Below are positions 1-7,682 of a stretch of DNA of 54,415 bases, in pieces. Location: positions 1 through 54,415 of the forward strand of contig JARGNI010000038.1 of the NCBI GenBank assembly GCA_029213195.1, read 5' to 3'. A program made the translations under genes and the position numbers. How positions within the stretch are numbered: the stretch's first letter is position 1; the number at the start of each line of letters is the position of its first letter. This DNA is from Verrucomicrobiales bacterium (GTDB lineage Bacteria; Verrucomicrobiota; Verrucomicrobiia; Verrucomicrobiales; DEV007). The notes beneath the pieces are model-generated. The model made no database searches, was not told the origin of the DNA, and saw only the letters and a list, made by a program, of their open reading frames with translations.

Positions 1-239
1 ATCGTACAAGTCGAATTTCGCGTTTTCCCGAACTTCTTTCTGAGAATGGGTCTATACCAAAACGGATGGCGCTGGCTACTCGTGAGAGCACGGGATGAGG
101 TTTCCGGCACCTGGATTTCGCCATGGTGGAATTGAGAGGCGAGGTGGGTTCGCCTCATCCTGCCACCGCTCCGCAAAGAGGCGGGGAGGTGTGGCCGGAG
201 ATGGGAAGATGGCGAATGGCTCACGCTGGAGCCTTTGCG
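1..239. other. No recognisable gene; GC-rich left edge with one hairpin
   Basis: I see no convincing coding region here. Short frames exist on both strands but none has a recognisable domain. There is one clean inverted repeat, GAGGCGA at 136-142 and TCGCCTC at 150-156, with a 7-base loop GGTGGGT. It has no T-tract, so it is not an obvious intrinsic terminator. The stretch lies downstream of the small minus-strand pair 240-723 and may hold its transcript end, or the remains of an older gene cut by the window edge. Confidence 0.4.
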
Positions 240-557
240 TCAGTTCTGCCCGTGGACGGTGGGGCACGGGGAATCGCTCATTCCGATGAGAAGATGGGCG
301 AGTCCGGGATGGAACTCGAGGATATCCTCGGCGAGGTCGCGAAGGCCCTTTTCGAAGGCGGCCTTGACCTCGGGATCGTCTTCACAGATCTGCGAAGGAG
401 AAGGAGAGGCGGATTCTAGGAGAGCAAGAGTGTGGGCTGCTTGCTGGTTTGGGGACGGTTCGGGGAGATGCATGGTGTTGAGTGGCGGTTCCTGGTCATT
501 GATGAATGGGTCGTTTTCTCGTTCAGGATGAAAAGCTCGGTCGTGGAGCCTGACCAT
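240..557 (-). CDS. Small hypothetical protein, partner of the RHH gene
   Basis: Product of 105 residues with no family that I recognise. The N-terminal half is rich in Pro, His, Glu and Asp and looks disordered. The C-terminal half (about residues 55-90) is an acidic amphipathic stretch with EDDPEVKAAFEKGL and LRDLAEDILEF, likely helical. Its ATG lies inside the 3' end of the upstream RHH gene, a 35-base overlap in another frame, so the two are probably co-transcribed and translationally coupled. A GTG directly before the ATG is an equally possible start. The position suggests the second gene of a regulator or toxin-antitoxin-like pair, but nothing in the sequence resembles a known toxin. It could also be a spurious frame. 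Confidence 0.45.
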   Translation of the reverse strand: MVRLHDRAFHPERENDPFINDQEPPLNTMHLPEPSPNQQAAHTLALLESASPSPSQICEDDPEVKAAFEKGLRDLAEDILEFHPGLAHLLIGMSDSPCPTVHGQN

Positions 558-723
558 CACGTTGTAGATCTCGGATTTTCTCCTTGAGCAACGCATGGGC
601 TGTGTCCGCGGCATTTTTCCCGTAGAAGCCCGACTTCGAGAGTTCTTCCAGCAACTCCTTCACCTGTGGGGTGGTGGAGAGCGTGATCTGAACCGTCTCG
701 GTCGTGTTTTTTGGGCGAGCCAT
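523..723 (-). CDS. Ribbon-helix-helix-like small DNA-binding protein
   Basis: Product of 66 residues. After a basic start (MARPKNTTE) comes a short beta-strand-like segment, VQITLS, then two predicted helices (PQVKELLEELSKSGFYG and NAADTAHALLKEKIRDL). This order fits the ribbon-helix-helix fold, in which a dimer inserts a two-stranded sheet into the DNA major groove. Such proteins often repress their own promoter. Upstream, at 744-773, the motif TATGGCA occurs twice, 22 bases apart from start to start, and is a plausible operator. The gene overlaps the 5' end of the next minus-strand frame by 35 bases. The RHH call is by pattern only; the DNA target and any toxin partner are unknown. Confidence 0.55.
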   Translation of the reverse strand: MARPKNTTETVQITLSTTPQVKELLEELSKSGFYGKNAADTAHALLKEKIRDLQRDGQAPRPSFSS

Positions 724-743
724 TTTTCGCTAAAACGAAATAA

Positions 744-773
744 CTATGGCATTGTTATAGGAAAGTTATGGCA
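744..773 (-). promoter_or_regulatory. Candidate operator of the RHH gene
   Basis: TATGGCA occurs at 745-751 and 767-773. A CTAT(g)GCATTGTTATAG arrangement at 744-760 also forms an imperfect dyad. The element lies 21-50 bases upstream of the RHH start codon, in an AT-rich stretch where a promoter would sit. Repeats spaced by two helical turns are typical of RHH operators. No experimental support. Confidence 0.35.
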
Positions 774-942
774 CTCGTCAACGGATATTGATCTTTTTTC
801 TCAAAAAAGGGGAAGTTTCTGGAGAATCCGCCAGGAAATCGCTCGATTTCCGAGATTCGGAGATGAATTCAGGGAGAGGGCACGGCGCAGAAACGTCCGC
901 AAAGAAATTGCGAAATGAGCCTTCTCGTCGCAGGCTTGTTGT
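774..942. other. Intergenic region upstream of msrA
   Basis: This stretch separates the minus-strand RHH pair from the plus-strand msrA gene and should hold both promoters. I see no good -35/-10 pair, no dyad of note and no Shine-Dalgarno sequence in front of the msrA ATG. The minus-strand frames over it have no recognisable domain and mostly overlap msrA, so I do not call them. Confidence 0.35.
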
Positions 943-1776
943 ATGAAGCAACGCAAGGTTTCCTGGTTCACTCCGCTCTTTCTGGTTTTCGCGATGGGGA
1001 GTTTTCTCCTCGTGTCCTGCAATGACGATTCCGAGCCCTCGGCATCTGCTCCGGAACCGGCGAAAGTCGAGGAGGCGAAGACAGATGATTCGGCGAAACC
1101 TGCAGAATCTGAGGAGAAGTCCTCCCCGGCTCCCGAGGAAAAAGCGAAAGAAGAGAAGGCGGGGGGTGCCAAAGCCGGTGACGAAAGTGCTGCGACCGAC
1201 GTAAACTCTGAAAAGACTCCAATGAAAGCCGGAAAAGAACTGGATCAGAAAGCGAACCCGAACTTGGAAGTTGCTACTATTGGCGGAGGTTGTTTCTGGT
1301 GCACCGAGGCGGTTCTCGAGCGCGTCGAAGGAGTAGCGGACGTAGTCTCCGGCTACATGGGTGGACATGTCGAGAACCCCACCTACGAGCAGATCTGCAC
1401 GAAAACGACCGGTCATGCCGAGGTGATCCAGGTGACCTATGACAAGACGGTTCTCACCTTCGAGGACGTTCTCGATATTTTCTGGCAGGCGCATGATCCG
1501 ACGACGCTGAATCAACAGGGAGCAGATCGCGGTCCCCAGTATCGATCCGTGATTTTCTTTCACTCGCCGGAACAAAAGAACCTGGCTGAGAAATCCAAGG
1601 CGGCCCTGGATGCGAGCGGAATGTATGAGGATCCTGCCGTGACGGAGATCACGGAGGCCTCGACCTTTTGGGAAGCCGAGGAGTATCACCAGGATTACTA
1701 CGTGAACAACAAGGACAAGAACCCCTACTGCCGCATCGTGATCACTCCCAAGATGAAGAAGCTGGGATTCGAATAG
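943..1776 (+). CDS. msrA: Lipoprotein peptide-methionine (S)-S-oxide reductase MsrA
   Basis: Reduces the S-epimer of methionine sulfoxide in oxidised proteins. The product has 277 residues. A lipoprotein signal ends in a lipobox with Cys26 (LLVSC), followed by a Glu/Ala/Lys/Pro-rich tether to about residue 105, then the MsrA domain to the end. The catalytic motif GCFWCTE is at 116-122, with nucleophile Cys117. Downstream GYMGG, the HAEVIQV segment and the EYHQDYY motif are all present. MsrA is usually cytoplasmic; here the anchor implies periplasmic or outer-membrane-facing repair. A lipid-anchored MsrB is encoded at 33.3 kb, so the two could together repair both epimers outside the cytoplasm. 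The reductant (a thioredoxin-like partner) is not obvious next to the gene. Domain call is very secure; localisation is inferred from the lipobox. Confidence 0.95.
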   Translation: MKQRKVSWFTPLFLVFAMGSFLLVSCNDDSEPSASAPEPAKVEEAKTDDSAKPAESEEKSSPAPEEKAKEEKAGGAKAGDESAATDVNSEKTPMKAGKELDQKANPNLEVATIGGGCFWCTEAVLERVEGVADVVSGYMGGHVENPTYEQICTKTTGHAEVIQVTYDKTVLTFEDVLDIFWQAHDPTTLNQQGADRGPQYRSVIFFHSPEQKNLAEKSKAALDASGMYEDPAVTEITEASTFWEAEEYHQDYYVNNKDKNPYCRIVITPKMKKLGFE

Positions 1777-1815
1777 GAATCCCTGTTCCTGCTAGCGGCA
1801 CAACTGGGGTCGGCC

Positions 1816-1848
1816 ATCAAATGTTTGATTCTCGAACTTCGTAGAATC
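1816..1848. repeat. Two overlapping short hairpins between convergent genes
   Basis: ATCAAA (1816-1821) pairs with TTTGAT (1824-1829), and GATTCT (1827-1832) pairs with AGAATC (1843-1848). The two stems share three bases and so exclude one another. They lie between the end of msrA and the end of the minus-strand lipoprotein gene, where transcripts converge. No T-tract follows on either strand, so terminator function is only a guess. Confidence 0.3.
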
Positions 1849-1928
1849 TGCCGTCTCGAATGTCGTGAGCCGGGTGAATGTCGCGACGGAGTCTTTGAAG
1901 AGACGAATCCGTCCCCGGTCCGGAGAAA

Positions 1929-2894
1929 TTATCGATTTCGATAAGAGCGCTGCGAGAAGAGCGGGCCTGGGTCGGGGTTTCTGATCTTGATCTGACCGTT
2001 CTCGAGGACCAGCGGGCTGGCTTCAAACTCCCAGAAGATTTTCGGATCGCGAGTGACGACAATCGCACCATTTTCCTGTTTCGCAGCAAGCTGGTCGAGA
2101 TGGGGATAGAGGGTGGAGAGCATGTTGAGAATGAGTTCGGCATCTCTTCTCCCCACGGGTGCACCGGGGTAGGTCGCGCGGAGGGATTCGGAAGAGGTCA
2201 CGGAGGTAATGACGAAGAATTCCTCGCCCTGTTCCATTCTGGATTTCACCTCGGCTAGAGAATCGGAAAGCACTTCGCGATTGGCGCCCGCCTCACTCGG
2301 GCTTTGGGATACCGAGATTTCACGGAAATAGGACTCCAGTTTCTTCGGGTCGATTTCCTGTCGAAGGGTTCTGAAATCGAGAGCGACACTTCGGGTTGGG
2401 AGCGCGATTCGTCCTTCCGTCTGGGTGGTGATTTCCACGATTTCTTCCTGGGACAAGGTCAGTGGAACGAGACGTTTTTCTTCCTTCCCGTAGGAAGCGA
2501 GGACGGTCTGCCATTCCTCGTTGGCGAGAGTGTCCTCGATGCTGGAGGCCTTGTGGAGGATGGCTCCGGATTGCTCGAAGAACACGTCTCCCGGATGAAT
2601 CGAGCGGGGTTCGAAATCTCCCTTCTTCCAGGCAATCGAAGGGTCAAGAGGCGGAAGGATCGAATCGGATTCTTCGGAATTTTTCTCTTCGAGCCGAGCG
2701 TTTGGGGAGTCCGCGATCTTCTTGAGCTCGGCAATTTTTTCGTCAGACAGGGCCGGCTCTCCGATGACCTCGGCGACGAGAGGAGAGGGCTGGTTCTTTC
2801 CCTTTCGGGCGTGCGAGCAGGAAGAAAGCAGAAAGGGGACACAGACGAGTAGGGTCGTGCCCTGTGTCAGCCGCGCCAGAAGCATCGGTCTCAT
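1929..2894 (-). CDS. Unknown lipoprotein
   Basis: Product of 321 residues from the ATG at 2894. A TTG four codons upstream is possible but would place the start within the upstream dyad. The N-terminus is a lipoprotein signal with a hydrophobic core and lipobox LLSSC, followed by a basic stretch (SHARKGK). The rest is soluble, charged and mixed alpha/beta, including a long acidic segment and an RRDAELILNMLSTLYPHLDQL helix. I recognise no family and no catalytic motif. It converges on msrA and is preceded on its own strand by an AT-rich region with an extended dyad. Secreted or membrane-anchored, function unknown; probably a lineage-specific protein. Confidence 0.7.
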   Translation of the reverse strand: MRPMLLARLTQGTTLLVCVPFLLSSCSHARKGKNQPSPLVAEVIGEPALSDEKIAELKKIADSPNARLEEKNSEESDSILPPLDPSIAWKKGDFEPRSIHPGDVFFEQSGAILHKASSIEDTLANEEWQTVLASYGKEEKRLVPLTLSQEEIVEITTQTEGRIALPTRSVALDFRTLRQEIDPKKLESYFREISVSQSPSEAGANREVLSDSLAEVKSRMEQGEEFFVITSVTSSESLRATYPGAPVGRRDAELILNMLSTLYPHLDQLAAKQENGAIVVTRDPKIFWEFEASPLVLENGQIKIRNPDPGPLFSQRSYRNR

Positions 2895-2900
2895 ATTATT

Positions 2901-2928
2901 TTGCAAATATTGAATATCAATATAGCAA
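2901..2928 (-). promoter_or_regulatory. Extended dyad in AT-rich promoter region
   Basis: TTGC (2901-2904), ATATTG (2907-2912), CAATAT (2918-2923) and GCAA (2925-2928) form a nested inverted repeat centred on AATAT. It lies immediately upstream of the lipoprotein ATG at 2894. The surrounding 2890-2960 stretch is much richer in A/T than the rest of the window and contains TTGACA on the minus strand, but the spacing to a good -10 is not ideal. An operator for an unidentified regulator is the simplest reading. Confidence 0.4.
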
Positions 2929-3046
2929 AAACATAAAAACCATAACTGTCAATATCAGAACACAGGTCCGAAGCGGGACTGACTCCGGCAGGTTGACCGG
3001 GCTCCGTCCTTTTCCTCGGTCGAAAGAAAAGAGCGTGATGGGGATG

Positions 3047-3961
3047 TCACGCTTCGGGATGGAGTCCTCTTTCCTCCAACCACTGGAAGATGAGGGGATG
3101 CGCCTGGAGCTCCTGAATCCAATGTTCGGGAAGATGCCCTACTCCGTGCTCCGCTCCGAGGACCATTCCGATGAGGAGGCCTCGTGAGGCCGAGTCGCCT
3201 CCTGCGTTGGCATTCTCGATGAGCGCATCGGAAAGAGAATCTCGAAAGCGCTGCAGGAAGTAGAGAGTGGCGGGAAAACCATCCGTCAGGGAGCAGGCCC
3301 TCCCGAGGGTATCCAGGGCAGCGGCGGGTGGCTTCTCGATGACCGAGTCGACAGCGGCAAGCGCTTTTTCGGGCTCAAGCGCCATGTAATCGGCCTCCGA
3401 GGCCTTTTTCAGCGCATCTTCCCACGGGGAGCCGTCGATCAGGGAAAGGGTCAGGGTTCCAAAAAAGCGAGCCGCATCGACGACTTCGGGATGGGCATGG
3501 GTCAAAGCAGTTTGCTCGGTGATCGCCTGGAGAATGCCCCGAGGTTCTTCCTTGTGGAGACCGACCACGAGGGGGGCGATGCGGCTGGCTCCCGCGAGGT
3601 CATGAGAATCCGAGCGACCATTCCGCAAAGTCGACTTGGTCGCTCCGTCGATGTAACCGGCATAGCCCGTCCACATCGCCTTCCATTCGGCTCGAAAGGT
3701 ATCGAGAGAAAAGCCATCGACATGATTGATGGACTGCATCAGGCAGATGGCCTGGTCTCCGTAGTGAGTAAACTCGCCGCGGGTTTTTGCCGAATGATAG
3801 GGATTCGTCGAGGGATCGAGGTAGTCGGTGACTCGGCCCCAACGGGATTGAATCTCCTCGGGATCGTAGATCCAGTGCGGTGCAAGGCAGAGCGCATCTC
3901 CGATGAAGCTTCCGTAGAGAGCTCCGTTGAGACGATCGGTTCGGCTGGGAAGAGAACTCAT
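3047..3961 (-). CDS. ADP-ribosylglycohydrolase family protein
   Basis: Product of 304 residues, the usual length for the family, which removes ADP-ribose from proteins or cleaves related glycosidic bonds using two metal ions. N-terminal GALYGSFIGDAL matches the first conserved motif, and the C-terminal ENANAGGDSASRG matches the metal-binding ...N.GGD.D..G motif, with Ser where many members have a second Asp. The middle is all-helical, as expected. The ATG overlaps the stop of the interrupted rhodanese-YceI gene by four bases (ATGA), so it was probably translated by coupling to that gene. The substrate cannot be predicted; members also act on dinitrogenase reductase, O-acetyl-ADP-ribose or DNA adducts. 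Confidence 0.85.
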   Translation of the reverse strand: MSSLPSRTDRLNGALYGSFIGDALCLAPHWIYDPEEIQSRWGRVTDYLDPSTNPYHSAKTRGEFTHYGDQAICLMQSINHVDGFSLDTFRAEWKAMWTGYAGYIDGATKSTLRNGRSDSHDLAGASRIAPLVVGLHKEEPRGILQAITEQTALTHAHPEVVDAARFFGTLTLSLIDGSPWEDALKKASEADYMALEPEKALAAVDSVIEKPPAAALDTLGRACSLTDGFPATLYFLQRFRDSLSDALIENANAGGDSASRGLLIGMVLGAEHGVGHLPEHWIQELQAHPLIFQWLEERGLHPEA

Positions 3962-4848
3962 GTGAGGCGGGCAACGACTTTCAGTTCGATATCGACAAGG
4001 TCGTTCACGAGGTGCATCCCGAGTCGGTGGAAGAATTTACCGGATCCATAGATCACGTTCCAGACCGTTCGATCGATGAGAAACGAAGATTGCGCGGCGA
4101 GAGAGCCGTCTGGCGCGATACCGGCGCAGGCTCCCAATTCGACGGGTGCGGTGACGCCTTTCATCTCCAGCTCGGCGCGAACGATGAGATTTTGATTTCC
4201 CGGCGTGGCGTTGGGGATTTTCTGTGAGGAAAGAATCCGGAAAAACGCTTCCGGTTATTTTTCGGTATCGAAGAAGTCATCGCTCTGGAGGTGAGCGATG
4301 AGACCATCGTGCATCTCGCCCTCGAGATCGCTGCAGTGCATGTCCGTCATGTCGATGACGATTTCTCCCCCGGTCAGCTTTTCGCCCGCGATTTTCAGGG
4401 AACCTGATTTGAGTCCGATCGTCCCTCAGTGCTTGTTGAGCAAGTTGCGACCGGTCCACTCGATTCGGCTTTCTTCGAGATCGAGAGAATACTGGCCGTC
4501 TGCAAACGCAGGAGGGAAGGGCTCGTTGCCTTCGCCTTCGACAGGGTGCCCAGCCGCTTTCCAGGCCTCGATGCCGCCGTCGACCACGACCACGTTCTGG
4601 TAGCCGAGTCGCTCCATCTTCTCTGCGGCCATGGGCGCTTCCTGGCTCTTCGCATTGGCTCCATAGATCACGACCCGGTTTTCCTTGTAGGGGGCCTGTT
4701 CAGCAAGGCGACCCGCGAAGGCGACTTCAAAGACGCAATTTGATTTCGCTCGAGGGAGGTGCTGATGATCGAAATCCTCGGCGAGGCGAACGTCGATGAG
4801 GCAGTCCGCAGGGTTGTTGTAGAGAGCGTCGACAGGGACTGTTTTCAT
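3958..4848 (-). pseudogene. Rhodanese-YceI fusion interrupted by two in-frame stop codons
   Basis: One continuous frame runs from the ATG at 4848 to the TGA at 3958, broken by TGA at 4426-4428 and TAA at 4255-4257. Without these stops it would encode about 296 residues. Residues 1-110 form a rhodanese domain in which the catalytic Cys position reads YGANAKS, so the active-site Cys is replaced by Gly. From about residue 118 the frame reads as a YceI-like lipocalin domain: EWTGRNLLNKH, then after the TGA GTIGLKSGSLKIAGEKLTGG, then LQSDDFFDTEK, then after the TAA PEA and, further on, MKGVTAPVEL. The TAA falls where the family usually has Tyr (KYP), a single base change; the TGA falls at the variable H-x-G position. 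No frameshift is needed. It is either a pseudogene from two point mutations or an assembly/consensus error. The first 140 residues could still be made. Confidence 0.8.
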
Positions 4849-4877
4849 GAGAAGAAGAAAGGACGATTGGCGTTACG

Positions 4878-4915
4878 TTTCGAACGAAATCCTGTATTGT
4901 AAAGTCACAGGTGAC
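4878..4915. promoter_or_regulatory. Two small dyads in the divergent rhodanese/ald region
   Basis: TTTCG (4878-4882) with CGAAA (4885-4889), and GTCAC (4904-4908) with GTGAC (4911-4915), each separated by two bases. They lie in the 127-base gap between the divergent starts at 4848 and 4976 and could be operators for one or both genes. No clear -35/-10 pair is visible for either direction. Confidence 0.3.
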
Positions 4916-4975
4916 GATCAGGAAATTTTCGCGGGACAGTGAATTTGTCCCCCTTGATGGTTTTCCCTTTTTCCC

Positions 4976-6097
4976 ATGATGAATGTGATCAGCTCGGTCG
5001 GATGCCCCAAGGAAATCAAGAGCCAGGAAAATCGGGTTGCCCTGACTCCCGGAGGAACACGGCAACTGGTGAGAAATGGGGTGCCGGTTTACGTTGAAAG
5101 TGGAGCGGGGGAAGGAGCTGCCTACTCGGACAAGGAGTATACGGATGCAGGAGCGGTAGTCCTTTACTCGGCCAGGGAGTTATTCGAGACCAGTGACATC
5201 ATTGTGAAGGTCAAGGAGCCTCAGCCTATCGAAGTCGAGTGGCTCTCCGAAAAAAATCTCCTCTTCACCTATTTGCACCTCGCCGCCGATCAGGCACTGA
5301 CCGAGTCGCTAACCCAGTCGGGCGTTGCTGCCGTGGCGTATGAAACGGTAGCCGTGGGAAATCGGCTCCCGCTCCTCGAACCGATGAGCGAGGTCGCGGG
5401 GCGCATGAGTGTGCTCGTGGGGGCCTATCACCTGGCCAAGCATACCGGTGGGAGGGGGACCTTGTTAGGCGGTGTGCCCGGAGTATTGCCAGGGCGCGTC
5501 ACCATCCTCGGCGGAGGAACTTGCGGGACCAATGCCGCGAAGGTGGCCACCGGGATCGGTGCCGATACGACCATCCTCGAGGTCAGCAGCGAGAGGATGA
5601 CCTGGCTGGATACGGCGATGCCGGCAGCGCGAACGTTCTACAGCAGTGAGGCTGCGCTGATCGAGATCCTACCCCGGACGGATCTTCTCATCGGGGCCGT
5701 CCTTGTTCCCGGTGCGAAAGCGCCCAAGCTCGTGAATCGCGAGATGCTTTCCCTGATGGCTGAAGGCACAGCTCTGGTCGATATCGCGGTGGATCAGGGT
5801 GGGTGCATCGAAACGACTCGGGCGACGACGCATGAGGACCCCATTTTCGTAGAAGAGGGCGTGATTCACTACTGCGTGGCCAACATGCCCGGAGCTTATG
5901 CGAGAACTTCGACGCAGGCTCTCACCAGCGTCACGCTTCCCTATTTGCAGACCCTGGCGACCCAGGGGTTGAAAGGGGCTTGCGCAACCTCTCCGGAATT
6001 GCTGGGAGGGATCCAGTGTCAGCGTGGGGTCTTGACGAATCAAGCCGTTGCCGAAGCCCACGACCTGCCGTGGAGTGAGCCGAGTTTTGCGGAATGA
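4976..6097 (+). CDS. ald: Alanine dehydrogenase
   Basis: Catalyses NAD-dependent oxidative deamination of L-alanine to pyruvate and ammonia, or the reverse. The product has 373 residues, the family's normal length. PKEIKSQENRVALTP at the N-terminus is the AlaDH/PNT signature, with KVKEP and YLHLAAD carrying the substrate-binding Lys and catalytic His. A Rossmann motif (ILGGGTCGTNAAKVA) begins near residue 177, and the segment PGAYARTSTQALT near the C-terminus is typical. The GNAT gene follows with a four-base ATGA overlap. Two ATG codons stand in tandem at 4976 and 4979; the first is used here. Confidence 0.95.
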   Translation: MMNVISSVGCPKEIKSQENRVALTPGGTRQLVRNGVPVYVESGAGEGAAYSDKEYTDAGAVVLYSARELFETSDIIVKVKEPQPIEVEWLSEKNLLFTYLHLAADQALTESLTQSGVAAVAYETVAVGNRLPLLEPMSEVAGRMSVLVGAYHLAKHTGGRGTLLGGVPGVLPGRVTILGGGTCGTNAAKVATGIGADTTILEVSSERMTWLDTAMPAARTFYSSEAALIEILPRTDLLIGAVLVPGAKAPKLVNREMLSLMAEGTALVDIAVDQGGCIETTRATTHEDPIFVEEGVIHYCVANMPGAYARTSTQALTSVTLPYLQTLATQGLKGACATSPELLGGIQCQRGVLTNQAVAEAHDLPWSEPSFAE

Positions 6098-6729
6098 AGC
6101 TCCGGTCACTCACGACAGTGGCTCCTCTCAGAGTGGGGTTGGGTGACGATCTCGAAGTGTTGCTTCGTCCCCTCGGGAGAGAGGACAAGGAGCGTGTGCG
6201 CCGGGCCTATGCCATGCTCTCCACCGAGTCGAGGATGAATCGTTTCTGGGAGAAGCCCGCGGAGTTGAGCGAATCTCGTGCGGAGAGCCTCACCGATGTC
6301 GACGATCAGAATCATGTCGCCTGGGCGGCGTTGCCGATCGAGGAAGGAGATCTTCCGGGATATGCCGGGGCTTCATTCTGGCGATCGGAAGAGGAGCCGG
6401 AGAAAGCAGAGTTGGCTTTCACCGTGGCGGATGCGTTTCAGAGAAGAGGGCTCGCGACCATGCTGTTTTCCATCCTCTGGATCGAGGCCTGGGAGGTTGG
6501 GGTCCGGGAGTTCATAGGATTTTGCCGACCTCGAAACGAAGGGATGATCTCCTGGTGGGAAGGAATCGGAGGAACCGTGATCCGCGGTCCCTACCAGGCC
6601 GAGTTGCGATGGGTGATCGAGCGACCGGAAGACTTTCTCAATCGAGTGCCGTTCGAAATGCCACCGTCGTTGCGGCGGGTCGAGATCGCTGAGTGGATGG
6701 AGCGGTGGTTGGAGAAGCTCGAAGAATGA
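6094..6729 (+). CDS. GNAT family N-acetyltransferase
   Basis: Product of 211 residues with the GNAT fold, which transfers an acetyl group from acetyl-CoA to an amine. The central part has the acetyl-CoA pyrophosphate-binding motif AFQRRGLATMLF (about residues 112-123), preceded by a beta-strand (KAELAFTV) and followed by NEGMISWWEGIGG, the usual C-terminal GNAT segment. It resembles the GNAT module attached to some acyl-CoA synthetases and protein acetyltransferases, but stands alone here. The start overlaps the ald stop (ATGA), so the two are translationally coupled. Substrate unknown. Confidence 0.8.
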   Translation: MKLRSLTTVAPLRVGLGDDLEVLLRPLGREDKERVRRAYAMLSTESRMNRFWEKPAELSESRAESLTDVDDQNHVAWAALPIEEGDLPGYAGASFWRSEEEPEKAELAFTVADAFQRRGLATMLFSILWIEAWEVGVREFIGFCRPRNEGMISWWEGIGGTVIRGPYQAELRWVIERPEDFLNRVPFEMPPSLRRVEIAEWMERWLEKLEE

Positions 6730-6739
6730 ATCGCCGAAT

Positions 6740-7645
6740 CTACTCGATCAGATACTGGCTCATCGCAGTCTCCACATCCATGCCTCCGCGGAGCAGGGTA
6801 TTCCCTTCGAAGAGAGCGGTGGGATCGATGCCTTCGTTCTCGTCCCAGTCCTTCTCGCTGACTTGCCCGCTCTGTCCGTAGGCAGCAAGGGGATTGTGAT
6901 AGGTGACCTGCTCGATTTTTTCGAGGCTGATTCCCCGGTCTTTCATGAGGGCAGCCGTCTTGGGAACGGCAAGTGGATCGCTGATTCCCCAGTCGGCGGC
7001 GCTGTCGACAACGATCTGCTCGGCGCCATACTCGAGTATGAGCTCGACCATCCGCTCATTGCCGAGCTTGGTGTGGGGATAAATCGTGAACGCAGACCAG
7101 TAGCCTCGGTCGAGGACCTGTTTCACGGTTTCCTCATTGTTGTGATCGATAATCACCTTGGAAGGATCGACGCCGACATCTTCGAGCACATCCATCGTCC
7201 GGATCGTTCCCTTTTTCTTATCGCGGTGAGGAGTATGGATCTGGATGGGGAGATCGGCTTCGAGCGCGAGCTCGGCCTGCTTGATGAGATATTTCTCCTC
7301 CGCCTTGGTCTGATCGTCGAATCCGATTTCGCCGATCCCGACGACGCCTTCCTTGCAGATGTAGAGAGGCATCAATTCGAGCACCGCTTCGGCGAGCTTT
7401 TCATTGTTCGCCTCCTTGGGATTGAGTCCGATCGTGCAGTAGTGCTGGATCCCGAACTGGCTCGCTCGGAAACGCTCGAATCCGATCAGGGAATTGAAGT
7501 AGTCTTTGAACGTCCCGACCTCGGTTCGGGGCTGGCCCTGCCAGAAGGACGGTTCGATGATGGCGGTCACGCCCGCAGCTGCCATTCTCTGGTAGTCATC
7601 GGTCGTGCGAGAGACCATGTGCACGTGGGAATCGAAGAAGCGCAT
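6740..7645 (-). CDS. eboB: TatD-family hydrolase EboB
   Basis: Product of 301 residues with the TatD/amidohydrolase barrel. The metal-binding DSHVHM is at residues 5-10; GIGEIGFD, QIHTPH, DHNNEET and VDSAADWG follow. The sequence is that of the TatD-like hydrolase found in ebo gene clusters rather than of housekeeping TatD, which has PVIIHxR in place of IQIHTPH. It directly follows eboA on the same strand, with 37 bases between them. In the cyanobacterium Nostoc punctiforme the ebo cluster is needed to move a scytonemin precursor to the periplasm, but the reaction of this protein is unknown. The gap to eboA carries three tandem 8-base repeats and no Shine-Dalgarno sequence. Confidence 0.85.
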   Translation of the reverse strand: MRFFDSHVHMVSRTTDDYQRMAAAGVTAIIEPSFWQGQPRTEVGTFKDYFNSLIGFERFRASQFGIQHYCTIGLNPKEANNEKLAEAVLELMPLYICKEGVVGIGEIGFDDQTKAEEKYLIKQAELALEADLPIQIHTPHRDKKKGTIRTMDVLEDVGVDPSKVIIDHNNEETVKQVLDRGYWSAFTIYPHTKLGNERMVELILEYGAEQIVVDSAADWGISDPLAVPKTAALMKDRGISLEKIEQVTYHNPLAAYGQSGQVSEKDWDENEGIDPTALFEGNTLLRGGMDVETAMSQYLIE

Positions 7646-7655
7646 GGGGTAGGGG

Positions 7656-7679
7656 GTAGGAAAGTAGGAAAGTAGGAAA
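7656..7679 (-). repeat. Three tandem GTAGGAAA repeats between eboA and eboB
   Basis: GTAGGAAA is present three times without interruption at 7656-7663, 7664-7671 and 7672-7679 (TTTCCTAC on the coding strand). It fills most of the gap between the eboA stop and the eboB ATG. The coding strand is pyrimidine-rich here, with no purine-rich ribosome-binding site. Copy-number change would alter the spacing between the two genes. Confidence 0.7.
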
Positions 7680-7682
7680 GGA

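Noticed and set aside
7656-7679. CRISPR-like repeats
   Set aside because: The repeats are 8 bases long and directly adjacent, with no spacers and no cas genes, so this is a simple tandem repeat.
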